A DNA stretch of 64,000 bases from Nilaparvata lugens (GCF_014356525.2 NC_052511.1:51520068-51584067); one strand, 5' to 3'. Positions 21,841 to 34,365 are shown, counted from the stretch's first letter. The notes: a model not told the origin generated them from the letters alone. A program made the numbers and translations.

Positions 21841-22480
21841 CCAAGCATCATATCAAAAACGTGAATTATGTTTAAATTTTACAGCAGGAGGCCGAAAACT
21901 TCAAAGAACATCATAATGTGCGTTTTATAGTGATGTGTCAGCATTGGTGCAATGGGGACTGTCGTTGCTAGTTAACAAGGAATGATGACAGTTTAAAGTG
22001 GAACCCATAATAGCGATAGGTGTGTTCCCAGTTGACAGAAAAGTGATATTTTATTTTGAGTTAAATGTAGGATGGGTTCCCTTGATGTAGAATTGAGATA
22101 TTGTTATTTCCTGCTAAATGTAGGCTTCTCATGATGTGGAATCGAGATATTTCAAAGTTAGTTGGTTAATGTTGAAAATTAAAGTGATTGATGTTAAAGG
22201 TAGAATGGGTCAGTCAACTTCAAGTAGAAGGGATATATGTATTTCAAAGATAATTAGATACAGAAGAAAATAGTATATTTCACGTTGGAGGTAGAATGAG
22301 AGGTCTCCGTGATGTGCGATACTGAGATATCATTTCAAAGTTAATTTCAAAATAAGAAAGAATGCATTTTGATAGGACTACTTGCATGTTTAATTATTAT
22401 AGAAAATTTACTATAATATTCATTCATTCTTCATTCATACATACAATATGTACATTATCAAAATGATAGGGAGAGGAAAA
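21841..22480. repeat. degenerate local repeats
   Basis: GATGTGGAATCGAGATATTTCA-like text recurs loosely near 22085, 22130 and 22310. Otherwise nothing is recognised. Confidence 0.4.
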
Positions 22481-23036
22481 TTAGGTAACCGGGCTCGCTT
22501 CGCTCGCCTGCATGTAGACCTCAGCGGAACCTCTGTAGCGAATTTGAACGTATTATGTCAATTTGATCTCGAAAAACACCTGTTACTATATCGGCGTATC
22601 TTTGGCGAACAAAATTCTTCCACCTCAGCTAAACCTGTGTACTGAATATTTTTAAATATATTTCCATCAATTATAAATGCATTTCAATCTTCAACTTGGT
22701 GCCAACCTAACAAAGTCAACTCAACTTAATGCCAACCTGACAAAATTTTTAATTTAGTTACCAGAACAACTGTTTCGAAAAGGTACTCTCTCTAGATTAT
22801 AGTTCTATATTAACATATGGTATGGACATTTCAATTATAATTTTTAAAGAACTTTAAACCCTTAAAAACCACTTTCAGAGTTAAAATATCGCAAAAAGAT
22901 TCCTTAGTGCGCTTCTAAAGGGCCAACTAAACATACCTAACAAATTTGAACGTTTTTGGTCCGGTAGATTTTTAGTTCTGCGAGTGAGTGAGTCAGTCAG
23001 TGAGTGAGTGCCATTTCGCTTTTATATAATATAAGA
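22481..23036 (-). mobile_element. non-autonomous Helitron, complete
   Basis: On the minus strand the element begins A|TCTTATATTATATAAAAGCG and continues AAATGGCACTCACTCACTGA; it ends GGCGAGCGAAGCGAGCC hairpin, then CGGTTACCTAA|T, a CTRR end. 556 bp, without coding; the short frame 22448-22645 crosses its edge. Same family as 12647-13309. Confidence 0.9.
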
Positions 23037-23654
23037 TGGAAGATAGATAGATCAAGAGTTGAATTCTTATCATTAAAAAAAAATACCGAACAAACTACAA
23101 AAGAATATACCTATCAGAAATAAAATGTGAATTAATTGAAGTAATTTGAATACTAACCTGTTCCGCTCATCTCGTCCTCTCCTACATCCATTGGGAAATC
23201 TCTTGAAGATATTTTCCAGCGAAGAAAAATCCTTCAATCACTCGCACACAACCACATAACAACAAAACTTGAGCATCTCTCCACTTTCTTCCACGATAGA
23301 AAAAATCAGAAATCCCCCAATTATATTAATTTCCATTACACCTACTTCTGTCACATTAACACAAATTAATTTATTTTGTACACTAAAAAGTTCGCCAAAG
23401 CCCAATACTATTATTTTTCACGATATTATCTTCTCAGGAATTTGGTTTCACATATACCCTCGATATTTCTTACATCAACCCAATCATTTATCAATACATG
23501 GAACGTGTTCATCAAGTTTCAACATAACTCTAACAATTTTCACAAAATATATTATATTCTCATGATATGAATCTGGTTTCACTCCTACTACCGTTGATTG
23601 AAGCAAATTTCAACACATTGATATCGTTTCCTAAATTTCACCAAGACTCAGGAC
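23037..23654. other. no feature recognised
   Basis: AT-rich with two overlapping open frames (23269-23570) that have no known motif and biased composition. Confidence 0.4.
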
Positions 23655-24005
23655 AGGACAGTTTTAACTAAACTATCATCCGAAAATATTGATTTTGACG
23701 AGGAATTATCTTCAAAAACATTAGTTTTTTCACAATATTGCCTCTGAACTTATGAATTTTTCACAGATTCTCACAATTCTATCATCCGAAAATATAAATT
23801 TTGACGATGAACCATCTTCAAAAACATTAGTTTTTCACGCTATTGCCTCTGAACTTATGAATTTTTCAGAGATTCTCACAATATTCTAACATACGGTATT
23901 CTAACATACCTATTTCCACGATGAATTATCTTAAAAAATATGAGTTTTTCACGCTTTAACCTTCTGTACATATGAATTTGTCACGGATCCTCACAATTTC
24001 CACGA
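23655..24005. repeat. ~120-bp tandem repeat, three units
   Basis: Units share CATCTTCAAAAACATTAG, GCCTCTGAACTTATGAATTT and AGATTCTCACAAT. The third unit is most diverged. Confidence 0.8.
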
Positions 24006-24164
24006 TAATTAGAAACCGAAATTTTGTAGATTGGTGCACTGTAGCCAGTCTCCTCCAACACTTCCGCCCGAAATAAAATCCGCCGAAATTAAAATTCTCA
24101 TCGCACTGCTATTCTCACACTTTCAATTCGCCGAATTTTCTACGAGAATAAAACTGCTGTCAGT

Positions 24165-24645
24165 CAAAAAACTTGTGTATCAAATTTTACAGAAAGCTTG
24201 TGTATCAATTTTGAAAAAACTTGTGTATCAAATCTGACAAAAAATGTGTGTATCAAATTGACAAGAAACTTGTGTATCAAATTTGACAGAAAACTTGGGT
24301 ATAAAATTGACTAGAAACTTGTGTATCAAATTGACTGGAAACTTGTGTATCAAATTTGACTGAAAACTTGTGTATGAAGTCTGCATCAAATATTATGCTT
24401 ATGACATTAAACTTGGATATCAATCAATTGACAAGGAACTTGTGTATGAAATTGACAAAAATCCTATGTATCAAATCTGACAAGAAACTTGTGTATCATA
24501 TTTGACAAAAAACTTGTGCATCAAATATTATAACAAAAAACTTCTGTATCAATCAATTGTCAAGAAACTGGTGTATCATATTTGACAAAAAACTTGTGTA
24601 TCAAATCTGACAAGAAACTTGTGTATCATATTTGACAAAAAACTT
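24165..24645. repeat. minisatellite, 24-28 bp unit, ~18 units
   Basis: The unit is approximately AAACTTGTGTATCAAATTTG plus ACAAG. Units differ mainly in length of the A-run and in ATTTGACA versus ATTGACTA. It is not a CRISPR array: there are no unique spacers. Confidence 0.9.
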
Positions 24646-25714
24646 AACGAAAATATAACAAGGTATTATAAAAATATTGAATGAGTCGTCAAATGAATTT
24701 TTGGAAATAAAGCTTTGAATATAATGTTTTAAGAAGGTTGATTAATACTGTTTGTACTGATCAATACTATTCTACTTCAGATTATCAGAAATTCAAATAA
24801 GTATTGTATGAACAATGTTAAGTATTGATCATTGTTTAGTATAGAGATTCAATTCATTATTGATTGTATTGTACTTAGTATTGTATTGACATTGTTTTAG
24901 TTACAAATTACGAGGTGAGTGACAAGAGGTACAATAGACAACAACAGAATTGACTCTTTTATCAATAATAATTTATCAATCGTTTCTAAAATTCAAACTT
25001 TGAATCCGATCACGTTCAAATAACAATGCAGACTTGCCAAAAATGCATCTTATAATCGTGCCATATATTTCATCTTGATATCATCTACAATTTATCACAT
25101 ACTATTTGATGAAATCGCGATGATTTTTCAACAAATTTTCAAAACTAAACTAGATTTTCAAAATTTTAGGTACTTGATCTGGATAGTGATTACATGTGTA
25201 AATTGCATGTTGAAAATTGATAGAATTTAGTTGGAACATTGATAGTTCTCAACCAGTTATATTCATCTAATATTCAGCCAATTATCCCACACAATTATTA
25301 AAATATAACCTATAAACTTGAGTGTTAATAGGAAATGACATTGGGTAGTCTAATACGGCAAGGCAGAACATCCAAAAGGATATCTCTGCTGATAAAAGCC
25401 ATACAAATGAATAAATAAGTTATATTAACAACTCAGTTCAAAAACTTGAAATTAAAGATACACTCTTAGAAATTGATCGATTTGTGTTGAAATATTGATA
25501 GTTCTTCACTAGATTTATTAAACATTCAACTAATCATTAAATAATATTGTTATCAACAAGAAATCTCTCTCTTAGAATTCAACAACAATATAAACAAGAA
25601 CTCTGTTGATTAGTTAACAAAAAAACCAGATTATGTTTAAATAAAAATATTGACAACAGTTCATAGAGTCGAATGATTTGGGGATCACGTTCCCCCCCAA
25701 AAAATGTACCAAAA
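24646..25714. other. no feature recognised
   Basis: AT-rich, with ATTGATAGTTCTCAAC-like text repeated near 25240 and 25495. No gene or element supported. Confidence 0.4.
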
Positions 25715-25925
25715 TTCTGAGAAACTACATGAAAATCACGTAAAAACACTAAGCAACAAACAAAAACTAACAGTTTTCCTTGATCGTTGTAAACCGAAAA
25801 AGTAAGATCGTAAGAAACTACATAAAAATCACGTAAAAACACTAAGCAACAACCAAAAACTAACAGTTTTCCAAGCCTTACAACTTGATAGTTGTAAACC
25901 GAAAAAGTAAGATCGTTGTAAGAAG
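25715..25925. repeat. ~95-bp tandem duplication
   Basis: AATCACGTAAAAACACTAAG, the AACTAACAGTTTTCC string and GTAAACCGAAAAAGTAAGAT each occur twice in the same order. Further GTAAACCGAAA strings continue to 25985. Confidence 0.8.
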
Positions 25926-26445
25926 ACGATCAAAGAAAAGAAAAAGATCTTTGTAAACCGAAACTTGATCGTAAACCGAAAAAGGCTCTACGCGATTCAA
26001 GTATCGCCCGTTAACTAAACACTAAACACTTTTGTCTAAATAGCAGATTGTCAACTCTGTCACTCCCTCACTCCAATAAATTATTTCGATACATCGACAC
26101 AATTCCATCGATAATTTCGAATCGATTTCAATTCCAAATTCCGATCATAATAGCTCATCATCATCGCAAGGTTTTCAAATTCCTTGAAATAATTCTGACT
26201 TCGATTGTCTCCAAGGATGATTACTAAGCAGAGCTTGAGTATGCTTAAAATAATCGATTATTGTCTTACTTTACTCAAATGTTGGTGTTATTGTTGTAGT
26301 AGTAATTAATTGTTGTTTTACAGTAGTATTAGTATAAGTGGTAGAAAGGTTTAGTGAGGTTCACCTCATACTGACAGTATTAGTAGAATAGGAAGCTTTG
26401 GTCCTCCTTATAAGGAATGCTGACAGATTGAAGTGAATGTGACTA
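25926..26445. other. no gene; one weak repeat unit
   Basis: Includes a CTGACAG...GACAGATTGAAGTGAATG segment (26370-26445) related to the 21430-21620 units in reverse. The remainder is unassigned. Confidence 0.4.
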
Positions 26446-27678
26446 TAGTGAAGTCCACGTTATAATTGACCGAGCGAAGTGAGGTCTAAGATTCAAGTTG
26501 ACGGTTTGGCATTTCTCTTGATGTTTAAATGTTTATATGTTTTTATGTTGCGCATTCACGGCGAAACGCGGTAATAGATTTTCATGAAATTTGAAAGGTA
26601 TGTTCCTTTTTGAATTGCGCGTCGACGTATATACAAGGTTTTTGGAAATTTTTAAAAAAAGTTCAAAAAAAAGTTAAAAAAGTTTTGGAAATTTTTAAAT
26701 TGTTCAAGGATAATATAGAAGGAAAAAGGAGCCTCCTTCATATGTTAATATTAGAGTAAAAATCAGACTATAGAATTATTCATCATAAATCAGCTGACAA
26801 GTGATTACACAGATGTGTGGAGAAGCCAGTCTATTGCTGTATTTCTATAAGGTCTATAGTTCAATCAGGTACTTGTGGATGAGAATACTGCGTGAGGTCT
26901 ACTGCTACAGAACTACTAGTATGAAAGGAAAAAGAAGCCTCCTTCATATGCTAATATTAGAGTAAAAATCAGATTATAGAATTATTCATCATAAATCAGC
27001 TGACAAGTGATTACACAGATGTGTGGAGAAGCCAGTCTATTGCTGTATTTCCATAAGGTCTATAGTTTCAATCAGGTACTTGTGGATGAGATTACTGCGT
27101 GAGGTCTACTGTTCACAGAACTACTAGTATAAAAGGAAAAAGGAGCCTCCTTCATATGCCAATATTAGAGTAAAAATCAGACTATAGAATTATTCATCAT
27201 AAATCAGCTGACAAGTGATTACACAGATGTGTGGAGAAGACAGTCTATTGCTGTATTTCCATAAGGTCTATAGTTTCAATCAGGTACTTGTGGATCAGAA
27301 TACTGCGTGAGGTCTACTGTTCACAGAACTACTAGTGGCAGTGTTTGATTAGCAATGGCATTGCTATCCTTGTCTATCATCCAACAAAGCTGATAGCACT
27401 ATCTCTTTCTGGCTCCGCTCTGTTGCCAGATCGTCTTTTAACAATGTAGAATTAATAACTAATTAACAAAGTATTTCATCTTAATTATGAAATTATTGAA
27501 AAATATAATTTCTTGCTTGAAAAAAATATAATTGATTATTTTAAACGAGAATGAACAGTTAATATTACATCAATAGCCCTGTATCAGCTACCGTCTATAG
27601 AAGGCATTGACAAGACAGAGGATCGGCAACGTTGTTCTCCTACCTCTCTCCACTGCCATTATAACGTGGACCTCACTA
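26446..27678 (-). mobile_element. M1 MITE split by an RC9 insertion
   Basis: The left 20 bp (26446-26465, TAGTGAAGTCCACGTTATAA) and the rest (27336-27678, TGGCAGTGTTTGATTAGC...CCTCACTA) join to a normal M1 copy when 26466-27335 is ignored. The left flank is TA and the right flank TG. Confidence 0.9.
26466..27335. mobile_element. RC9 Helitron-like element with tandem units
   Basis: One end is TTGACCGAGCGAAGTGAGGT, containing a hairpin (GACC...GGTC); the other is CAGAACTACTAG. It sits between A and T of the M1 terminal repeat with no target duplication, as Helitrons do. The second half consists of three ~207-bp units (starting near 26719, 26925, 27133), each ending CAGAACTACTAGT. Copies or pieces are at 43948-44077, 57129-57180 and 60104-60436. 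Internal tandem repeats and a terminal hairpin recall Helentron-associated (DINE/HINE-type) elements. Polarity is undecided. No coding. Confidence 0.75.
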
Positions 27679-28629
27679 TGAAGTGGAATGTTATCGGCAA
27701 GAGTATGATTGTTGGAAGCTGTTGACGTTAAGATATCAAGTGGCTTGCAAATTGTTTGATAATAGAATGATGAGCTCAATAGTGTTGAAGGCCATAGCAT
27801 GTTGATGGAGGAGGAAGAATGGTTGCAAAGATAGATGAAGAAAGGGAATTGGAAGGTTATGAAGGAGGAAAGTGAGAAGAGATTTGTGTGAAGAATAAGG
27901 AGTGTGAAGAATGAAGATTAGACAGATATGAATGAAATAGATATGTAGATATATATGAAGGAGGAAAGTAAAAAGAGACTTGCGCGAAGAATGAAGATCA
28001 GTTGAGGATGAATAATATAGGAGAGAATAATATTGTAGAAGAATAGAGCGAAAATAGCTTTCTTATGGAATACATGCATAGCCTGAGAAGTGAAAGAATA
28101 TGTGTGACTGAATAAAACTGAAGAGAAAATTGAGTAAATAGGTGTTTTTGATGTCTAAATAAGATTATAATGTAAGAGGAGTTTGTATCTTTACAGCATT
28201 TTTAAATTTTCTCTCGCCTTATCAGCCTTTGACATCAGAATACTTCAGTAGTAAAAACTTTACAAACAATGAATATGGAATTTCCTCACATATTCATAAA
28301 AGTTCAAAGTGATTTGAGTGTTTCTTCCAGATTTTTCTAGCCGATTTGATAGAAATGATACAAATTTGTAATCATTTAGAGACTTGTTTCGACTCAACAT
28401 ATCATTACACTTTTTTTAACTCATGAGACTTATTTCAAGACAGTAGGCCTATTCAGTTGGAGACTTTTTGACTTTCCAAAAAAAAAAATCAAACTGTCCC
28501 AAGATCTATGATAGAGATGACAATGATTGTTTACTTTTTGCATTATCAAAGCATTTTCTTCAAGAGAAAATTATTCAAGAATGTTTAAATTTGATACGCA
28601 GGTCTTACTAGAGAATAAGGAATCTATGA
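27679..28629. other. purine-leaning stretch, no gene
   Basis: 27800-28140 is A/G-rich with repeated GGAGGAAAGT and GAAGAATGAAGA strings. The rest is unassigned. Confidence 0.4.
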
Positions 28630-28668
28630 AAAGAAGAAGAAGAAGAAGGAGAAGAAGGAGGACCAGAA
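28630..28668. repeat. (GAA)n-like tract
   Basis: AAGAAGAAGAAGAAGGAGAA with a few GGA interruptions. Confidence 0.9.
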
Positions 28669-28859
28669 ATAGTAGCACAATTCACACATGAAATGAATGA
28701 GATCAACTGTAACTAACGCAGTGAAAACAGTTTGGCTAGTAGCTGAAACCATTCATTTAACACCCCACCCCCTATCACTTCTTCGTCCAGGATGGATTTA
28801 TTGTAGCCCAAGGGGTGGGAAACCAAACCCACCCCCTATAAAAAATAGCTGTGGTGATA

Positions 28860-29155
28860 TTGGAAAGGGTTGACACAAACACTGTCTCTCAAACGTTCTG
28901 TCTCTCTCACCTTTCTCCCTGGTATTCTCTCTCAATCTATTTTCCTCTTTCATACTCACTCACTCTTTCTATCTCTCTCTGTGACTCTCTCTCCCTCACA
29001 CGCTCACTCTCTCACCCCTAAAAGTGACAAAGGTGTATGTCACCTTTCTTGCTCTCCCTGTGACTCTCACTCACTCCTTCTCTCTCACTCTCTCTCCCTC
29101 CTTCTCTCTCACACACACTCTCTCTCTCTCCCTAAAAGTGACAAAGGTGTATGTG
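28860..29155. repeat. CT-rich tract with two CTAAAAGTGACAAAGGTGTA units
   Basis: Long CTCTCT/CACTC runs are broken twice by CTAAAAGTGACAAAGGTGTA (near 29018 and 29132). The 146-codon open frame 28870-29310 is a low-complexity Ser/Leu product of this tract and is not called a gene. Confidence 0.75.
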
Positions 29156-29335
29156 TAGTGTTTGTTCAGCAAGGGGTGGTTTACACAAGCGGTACAACAC
29201 ACCTGGACATTTTAATTGACCCATATATAAAAAGCGGACTCACTTTGAGCACTAAATCTTTTCCGATCGTTTTATTTCTGTCGCCTGCCGCGGTTTGGTG
29301 TCGAATTTAATTGATATTATTTATCTGTCACTGAA
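29156..29335. other. higher-complexity island, possibly regulatory
   Basis: Contains TTTAATTGACCCATATATAA followed by AAAGCGGACTCACT, and TGTCGCCTGCCGCGGTTTGG. A TATA-like box and homeodomain-like TTTAATTGA sites occur, with no repeat partner in the window. Function is a guess. Confidence 0.25.
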
Positions 29336-30290
29336 ACAGAGTATCTAGACACTTTTCAGAACGTTTTTCTGTAGGCTACATTTTCAGAAAGAGTTATATG
29401 GTTAGATTTGTGATGGAGGTTAAGGTTTTTTGAAATCTGTAGCTATTTTCCAACTGAGAAGTTTTTGAGTTTGGTTTATTGGTATGAGAAGTTTTTCACT
29501 GGTTTATTGAAACAATTTAAGTTATAATAATGTGAAATATTTCTTCTATGCTCAGTTTTGAAGCATCTAAATTTGAAAATCTACTTTGTGAAATTATTTG
29601 AGGACTGAAAATTTTGTGCATTGAAGAACTATATTGAGAAAACTTCCAACACACGAATGTATGTTGAGTTTATTTTCAAGTTTTAAAGTTTTCAATTATT
29701 AATATAAAGTATTTTTCAGTTATCAGTGATGATTTAGTGATGTATTCTTAATCAATTTGGTTTTCAACTTTTCAGAAGTATTTTAATTCAAATAAAGTCC
29801 AACCTCTGACAGCTTTCAAAATTATCAGCTTGTTCTTTATTTTTACAATAAATACATGATCAAAATGAGCTTCATTCCTGATATTATGAACGATATTTTC
29901 AGTTCGATGTTGTTCTAGTGTAATTTTTCCAGTTCTAGCTTGTAGATTAATGTCAGAACATATTGCTTGTCAAAATTCTGCAGTTACAGACACTCCAGTT
30001 ACTATATATTGAAGGATAGGTTTTCCAGTTTTCTAGGCCCAATGTTTGGATTAGTTCAATTGTTAAATTTGGTACCATTTCCTAGAAGTTCTGTCTCAGT
30101 GTTTGTGAATCTGCAGATTGACAATTTCTCCACTCTTTTAGCAAACTTGTGTTAATTTGTCATTGTCTCATTATCTTGTAGGTATGGTTCATTCAAGAAT
30201 AGTATATAGGTCACCTCTATAGGCTACTATCCTTATTGTTTATTGATAATAATTTGTGCAGAAGTCGGTATCAAACCAGAAAAAAAGCAC
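29336..30290. other. no feature recognised
   Basis: AT-rich; the small frame 29967-30155 has no resemblance to a known protein. Confidence 0.4.
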
Positions 30291-30294
30291 AAAT

Positions 30295-30385
30295 AAATTG
30301 TCAAATTCTACTTCTTTATTTTTTGGTACAGGACCATGGTTTCGTGGCCACACAGGTCACATTTTCAAGCTTTCAAATCATCAAA
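30295..30385 (-). mobile_element. retroelement 3' end, TTGTCAAATTCTAC type
   Basis: Shares TTGTCAAATTCTAC, TTTGGTACAGGAC and CACACAGGTCACATTTTC with 36030-36120. Reversed it contains CCAAATAAAACTGTAGAATT-like text, a polyadenylation-type end. Confidence 0.5.
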
Positions 30386-30439
30386 ATATGGGAATAGAAT
30401 AGTTTTAGGCCAAGCCTGTTGTTCTTCCCGAACATATTA

Positions 30440-30975
30440 TGCAATAACTGTATCCACAAATAAATAGAATAAAATTATGAAAATGTCATTGTGAGGACAA
30501 AATACTTTTCGAGACAGTCTTAGCTATCATTTTTCTAGGGGAGAAGACTCTCAAAGTTTGGTAGAGAGTTTAGTGGGGAGGATATTTTTAATATTCTTTC
30601 CGAAGAATGAACATTGATATGTCCAAAGCTCCGCCAATTTATGTAGATGCATAACAATATAATTATCATCTATAGTTATCATATTACAAATTGCTTTTTC
30701 ATATCATATACAGTTCAATAATTATTTTCTTAGTCTATATTATGTAAAGTCATCTATAATTTTGCTGTATTGTAAGCTATTGTATATAAGTGTATAAGCC
30801 AGTATATATTGTAATCTACATAAATAAAGTACTCAATCAATCAATCAATCAATCAATCAATGTTTGGACTCATCAACTCTCAATGTTTTTTCCCCTAGAA
30901 AAATGATAGCTAATACTGTCTCGAAAATCATTTTGTTCCCACAATCATATTTTTATTTTTTTATCTATTTATCTC
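30440..30975. repeat. inverted repeat with a TCAA element at its centre
   Basis: The left arm about 30440-30556 (TTCGAGACAGTCTTAGCTAT, CATTTTTCTAGGGGA) is the inverse of the right arm about 30870-30975. The TCAA element 30558-30861 occupies the middle. Outside the arms similarity fades. Confidence 0.75.
30558..30861 (+). mobile_element. TCAA element, core copy
   Basis: Starts TTGGTAGAGAGTTTAGTGGG and ends with about six TCAA units. Full core length. Confidence 0.85.
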
Positions 30976-32680
30976 CATATAAAGCCACAATCCAAAACCA
31001 AAACTTGAGTTTACAAACCTCACAACCTTCCAGGTCAAATTCAAAGTCAGAATAGTACCTACAACAACCTATAACTCAAGAGCTCAATGGTGGAATGATC
31101 TAGACAAATAGGCTGAGTTCACAAGTCAGGATAGGCGGCCAAAAAACTCTTGAAATTTAAAGGTAAAAGAAACAAGAGGTACTTTACTATAAAACATAAG
31201 TACGGTACATTGCTTAACAATGGGACATTCTAGCCATGTGGTGTTTTTCAACAATCTTTGCCGACCGGTGTCAAAGCAATAAGGGGTGAGAGAAAGAGGG
31301 AAAACTGAGAGAAACAGTGGGATAAAAGAGAGAGAAGATAGAATGAGAGAGAGAGGACTAGAAATTGTCAACAACTGCTGATAGGGTGAGAAATAAAAGA
31401 AATGCCGGCTGCTGGAAGGGTGGCTTATGTTAACTTTGAAGGGGCAGAAAAGTATTGGGGTTTGCGTTTGAACTGAGTAGAACTAAGTACTGAGGAATAG
31501 AGTTTGGGCCCTTCTATGGATATCAATCAGTTTCTCTTAAACATGGTTCGAATCAGCGATTACTTAATACAAATTTTAAAATAAAAAATTAATATTTGTG
31601 GAATACACTACAAATACAGCTCATCAACTAACCGTGCTTGAAAAGTGGAAACTTTGATTTTCGGATCAGCAGTTAATTCAGTTTAGTGTATTCTCCTATC
31701 TTCGGATTTGTAGATTGTTTGTGGTATTATTTGTATTTCCAATTTTTGCAGTTCAAAATTTAAACAATCTGTACAAACTGTAGTTTGTAAAGTGTAACAA
31801 GTTCTACCGGTATCATTAATATTTGAAAACAGAAAAACCATACCGTTAAAAATATTTTGAACAACTTCTAGATCGTAAACGACTATTATGAGAACACTAA
31901 ATGCTCATAATCAGAGTTCATCTATTTATTGGTTTGGGATCGTTCATGGATATCAATTTATTTCTGTAGGCTATCTATTTCTTCGACGTTTGTTCTTCGA
32001 CACATGAATATCAATTTCTTTCTGTATTTATTTCTTCGATATTTGTTACAAACCTTCGTGTTCTATGACAATAGAAGAACATTGATCGATCCCGGGTTTC
32101 CATTATTCAGTTTTCTACAGAACAAGGTATGGGGACGAGAAAGTGATAATTGAAATACTGCTTAAAGCTCTATAAAATTACTAGAAAATGAAGTATCATT
32201 GAAGATTATTTTCATATTATGATATCGAATTTAAAATTATGTTTCAAGAAGAAGATGAATATTCTCAAGAGTTTCACAATACACGAGATGAATCATAATT
32301 TTCTAAGAAATCATTCCCTAAAAAATAAGACGATAAGGAGCATTATAATTATAATTGGACCAATAATGCCAAAATTAGTTCACTTGATTAAAATGTCATT
32401 AATTTAAACATTTTTTATGTTTCCTCTAATCGATCAATCAGAGATCAGAGTAACTATCCATGCAGTTATCATTAACAATACTTACGTTTCATTTCGAGAA
32501 ATGTGATTCATAGTTTTTCCATATTTTCTCATTTGAAATTGACTAATCAGGTCCTACCAACTGTTTTTGTCAAAGTTTCAAACTTCAATATAATTCGTCA
32601 AAAAAGTCTAAAATTACTTCAAGAATTTGAGTTGCCCATAATTTCTGCACTGTTATCATATCATGAAATATATTATCAAG
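30976..32680. other. no feature recognised
   Basis: About 1.7 kb. 31265-31380 is GAGA-rich. 31960-32060 has loosely repeated TTTCTTCGA...TTGTT text. No exon supported. Confidence 0.4.
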
Positions 32681-32720
32681 GTACCTAGAATACATTAATT
32701 CATCCTTGTATTCTAGGTAC
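32681..32720. repeat. perfect 14-bp hairpin
   Basis: GTACCTAGAATACA and TGTATTCTAGGTAC are perfect inverses separated by 12 bases. Too short for a microRNA precursor; probably the remnant of a small foldback element. Confidence 0.75.
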
Positions 32721-34365
32721 ATTGGATATTATAATAATGCATTTCAATTTTTCAATAGCACCCCTGTGAGCCAACTTATTATTTTTCCCAATTTTGCTCT
32801 CCCATCTTTCAGTGATTGAAGAACTTTGAACAATAAACATAATATGAGTACTTGGTGCCCCAATATGCAATACAATAGTTTCCAGAGTATTGTATAGAAT
32901 ATTGTACTGAATGTCCCATTGACTGTAGAAGACACCAGCAGAGAAGACGATAAACCGTCGGTCCCGACTACCTAAAAAGTAGTCGTCATCTCTCATCATC
33001 ATCATCATCCCTCTCACTCATTACCCACGCACAAGCCTAAGAGCTTATGTGGGCATTACCTTCAGTATTAAATGAAGAGACTAGATATTGTCCAACCACA
33101 TATTTATTGAAAATCGAGACACCCGTTTCGGTTGTTACACCATTATCAATCTATGGTAAACTAAAACTACAAGTAGAGATCTACAGTATTTATACTAACG
33201 GTCGAGCACTGCTTTTAGTGGAAGCCTTGACCTATCAAGGTGAACGTCTGCAATTGGCATAGAAAAGCCCCTTCCCAATTGGCAGTTCAGACGAAGCAAA
33301 ATGGTGATTTAAACGGAAAATACAACGAAGGAAGATTATTGAATAGTCACATGTTACGAAATAAATATACAAAATCAATAGAAAATGCTACAAAACATGG
33401 AGAATTAAAGGAGCTCCTAAGAAAGTAAAATATTATTCAGAAGTTTGATAAATATATCGCAGCATGCCATTCTTCTTTCATACTATAACACAATTTGAAT
33501 GTTAATTTAATAAACGGCATGTGTTAGTGCAATGATTTTGTTCTGTGCACTGTGCTGTTGGGAAGATGATGAGTTGTGATATAGAAATCCATATTAATTT
33601 TATTAAAAACGACATGATATTGTCGTAAAACCACTATACTTCGTGTAAATCTTCTTCAGACTTGGAGGAATTTGCGGCGCAGGGAAATGGCGGGAGATCA
33701 GCCAATTGCAGTGATGGATTGAGTCATAGGAGGAAGCGCAGTTGTCAATTTGTCGAATAGAGTCAGTCGAGTCCGTGATTGCAGAGAGGGAACTTCCTAA
33801 GTTTAACATGAGCGCTTGAATACTCACTGGAAATTAGAGAACACAACGGCAACATAGCAGCTGTTGTATCCCTGCCACTGTATGCCTTCTCTACTGCGCA
33901 TGTCCATCCCAAGTCCGAAGTTAATTTGAACAAAGTATAATATATCAGAACAATTTAAGAACCCAGTTCCCTCAGCCTAAACTCTATAATTTACTATAAA
34001 ATGTATACTGGTCGAACAACAAAAAAGAGTATCTGTAAATAAATTGTTTTGAGGAGTGTTTTCCACTATGATCAAGTCGTCTTCATTCAGTAATGATTTT
34101 TATTTTTTTGAAACACTAATATAACATCGAAAGAGGAAATACATAAACATAATTAGTTTTTAAGATAAATTTGAAACCAGAAGGAAGAATGGGTTAATGG
34201 AGAGTCTAACTAGCTGATGAATATCATGTATAGAGTACTTCAGATAAACTTGAAACAAAAAATAAAATGAATCACGAATGTAGTTCTCAAACCTCCCCAT
34301 AGATAGAGCCACAATCGGCGATGAATACAAATTCCCAGTACACCACTCTATTATCGAGGGGAAAC
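32721..34365. other. no feature recognised
   Basis: Two adjoining small frames on the plus strand (33047-33262 and 33240-33428) and one on the minus strand (33603-33827) have fairly protein-like composition but no motif I know and no visible splice context. Left unassigned; this is the stretch where a hidden exon would be least surprising. Confidence 0.35.

Noticed and set aside
24165..24645. CRISPR-like regular repeats
   Set aside because: Units adjoin directly with no unique spacers, in eukaryotic-type DNA; a minisatellite.
28870..29310. 146-codon open frame with Ser/Leu-rich product
   Set aside because: Generated by CTCTCT repeats; stop-free by composition.
31030..31110. Possible LINE RT tail (VRIVPTTTYNSRAQWWNDLD)
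   Set aside because: Superficially like the WNxLP motif region, but neither upstream nor downstream frame continues convincingly.
31546..31563. GGTTCGAATCAGC, tRNA B-box-like
   Set aside because: No cloverleaf, A box or acceptor stem could be built around it.
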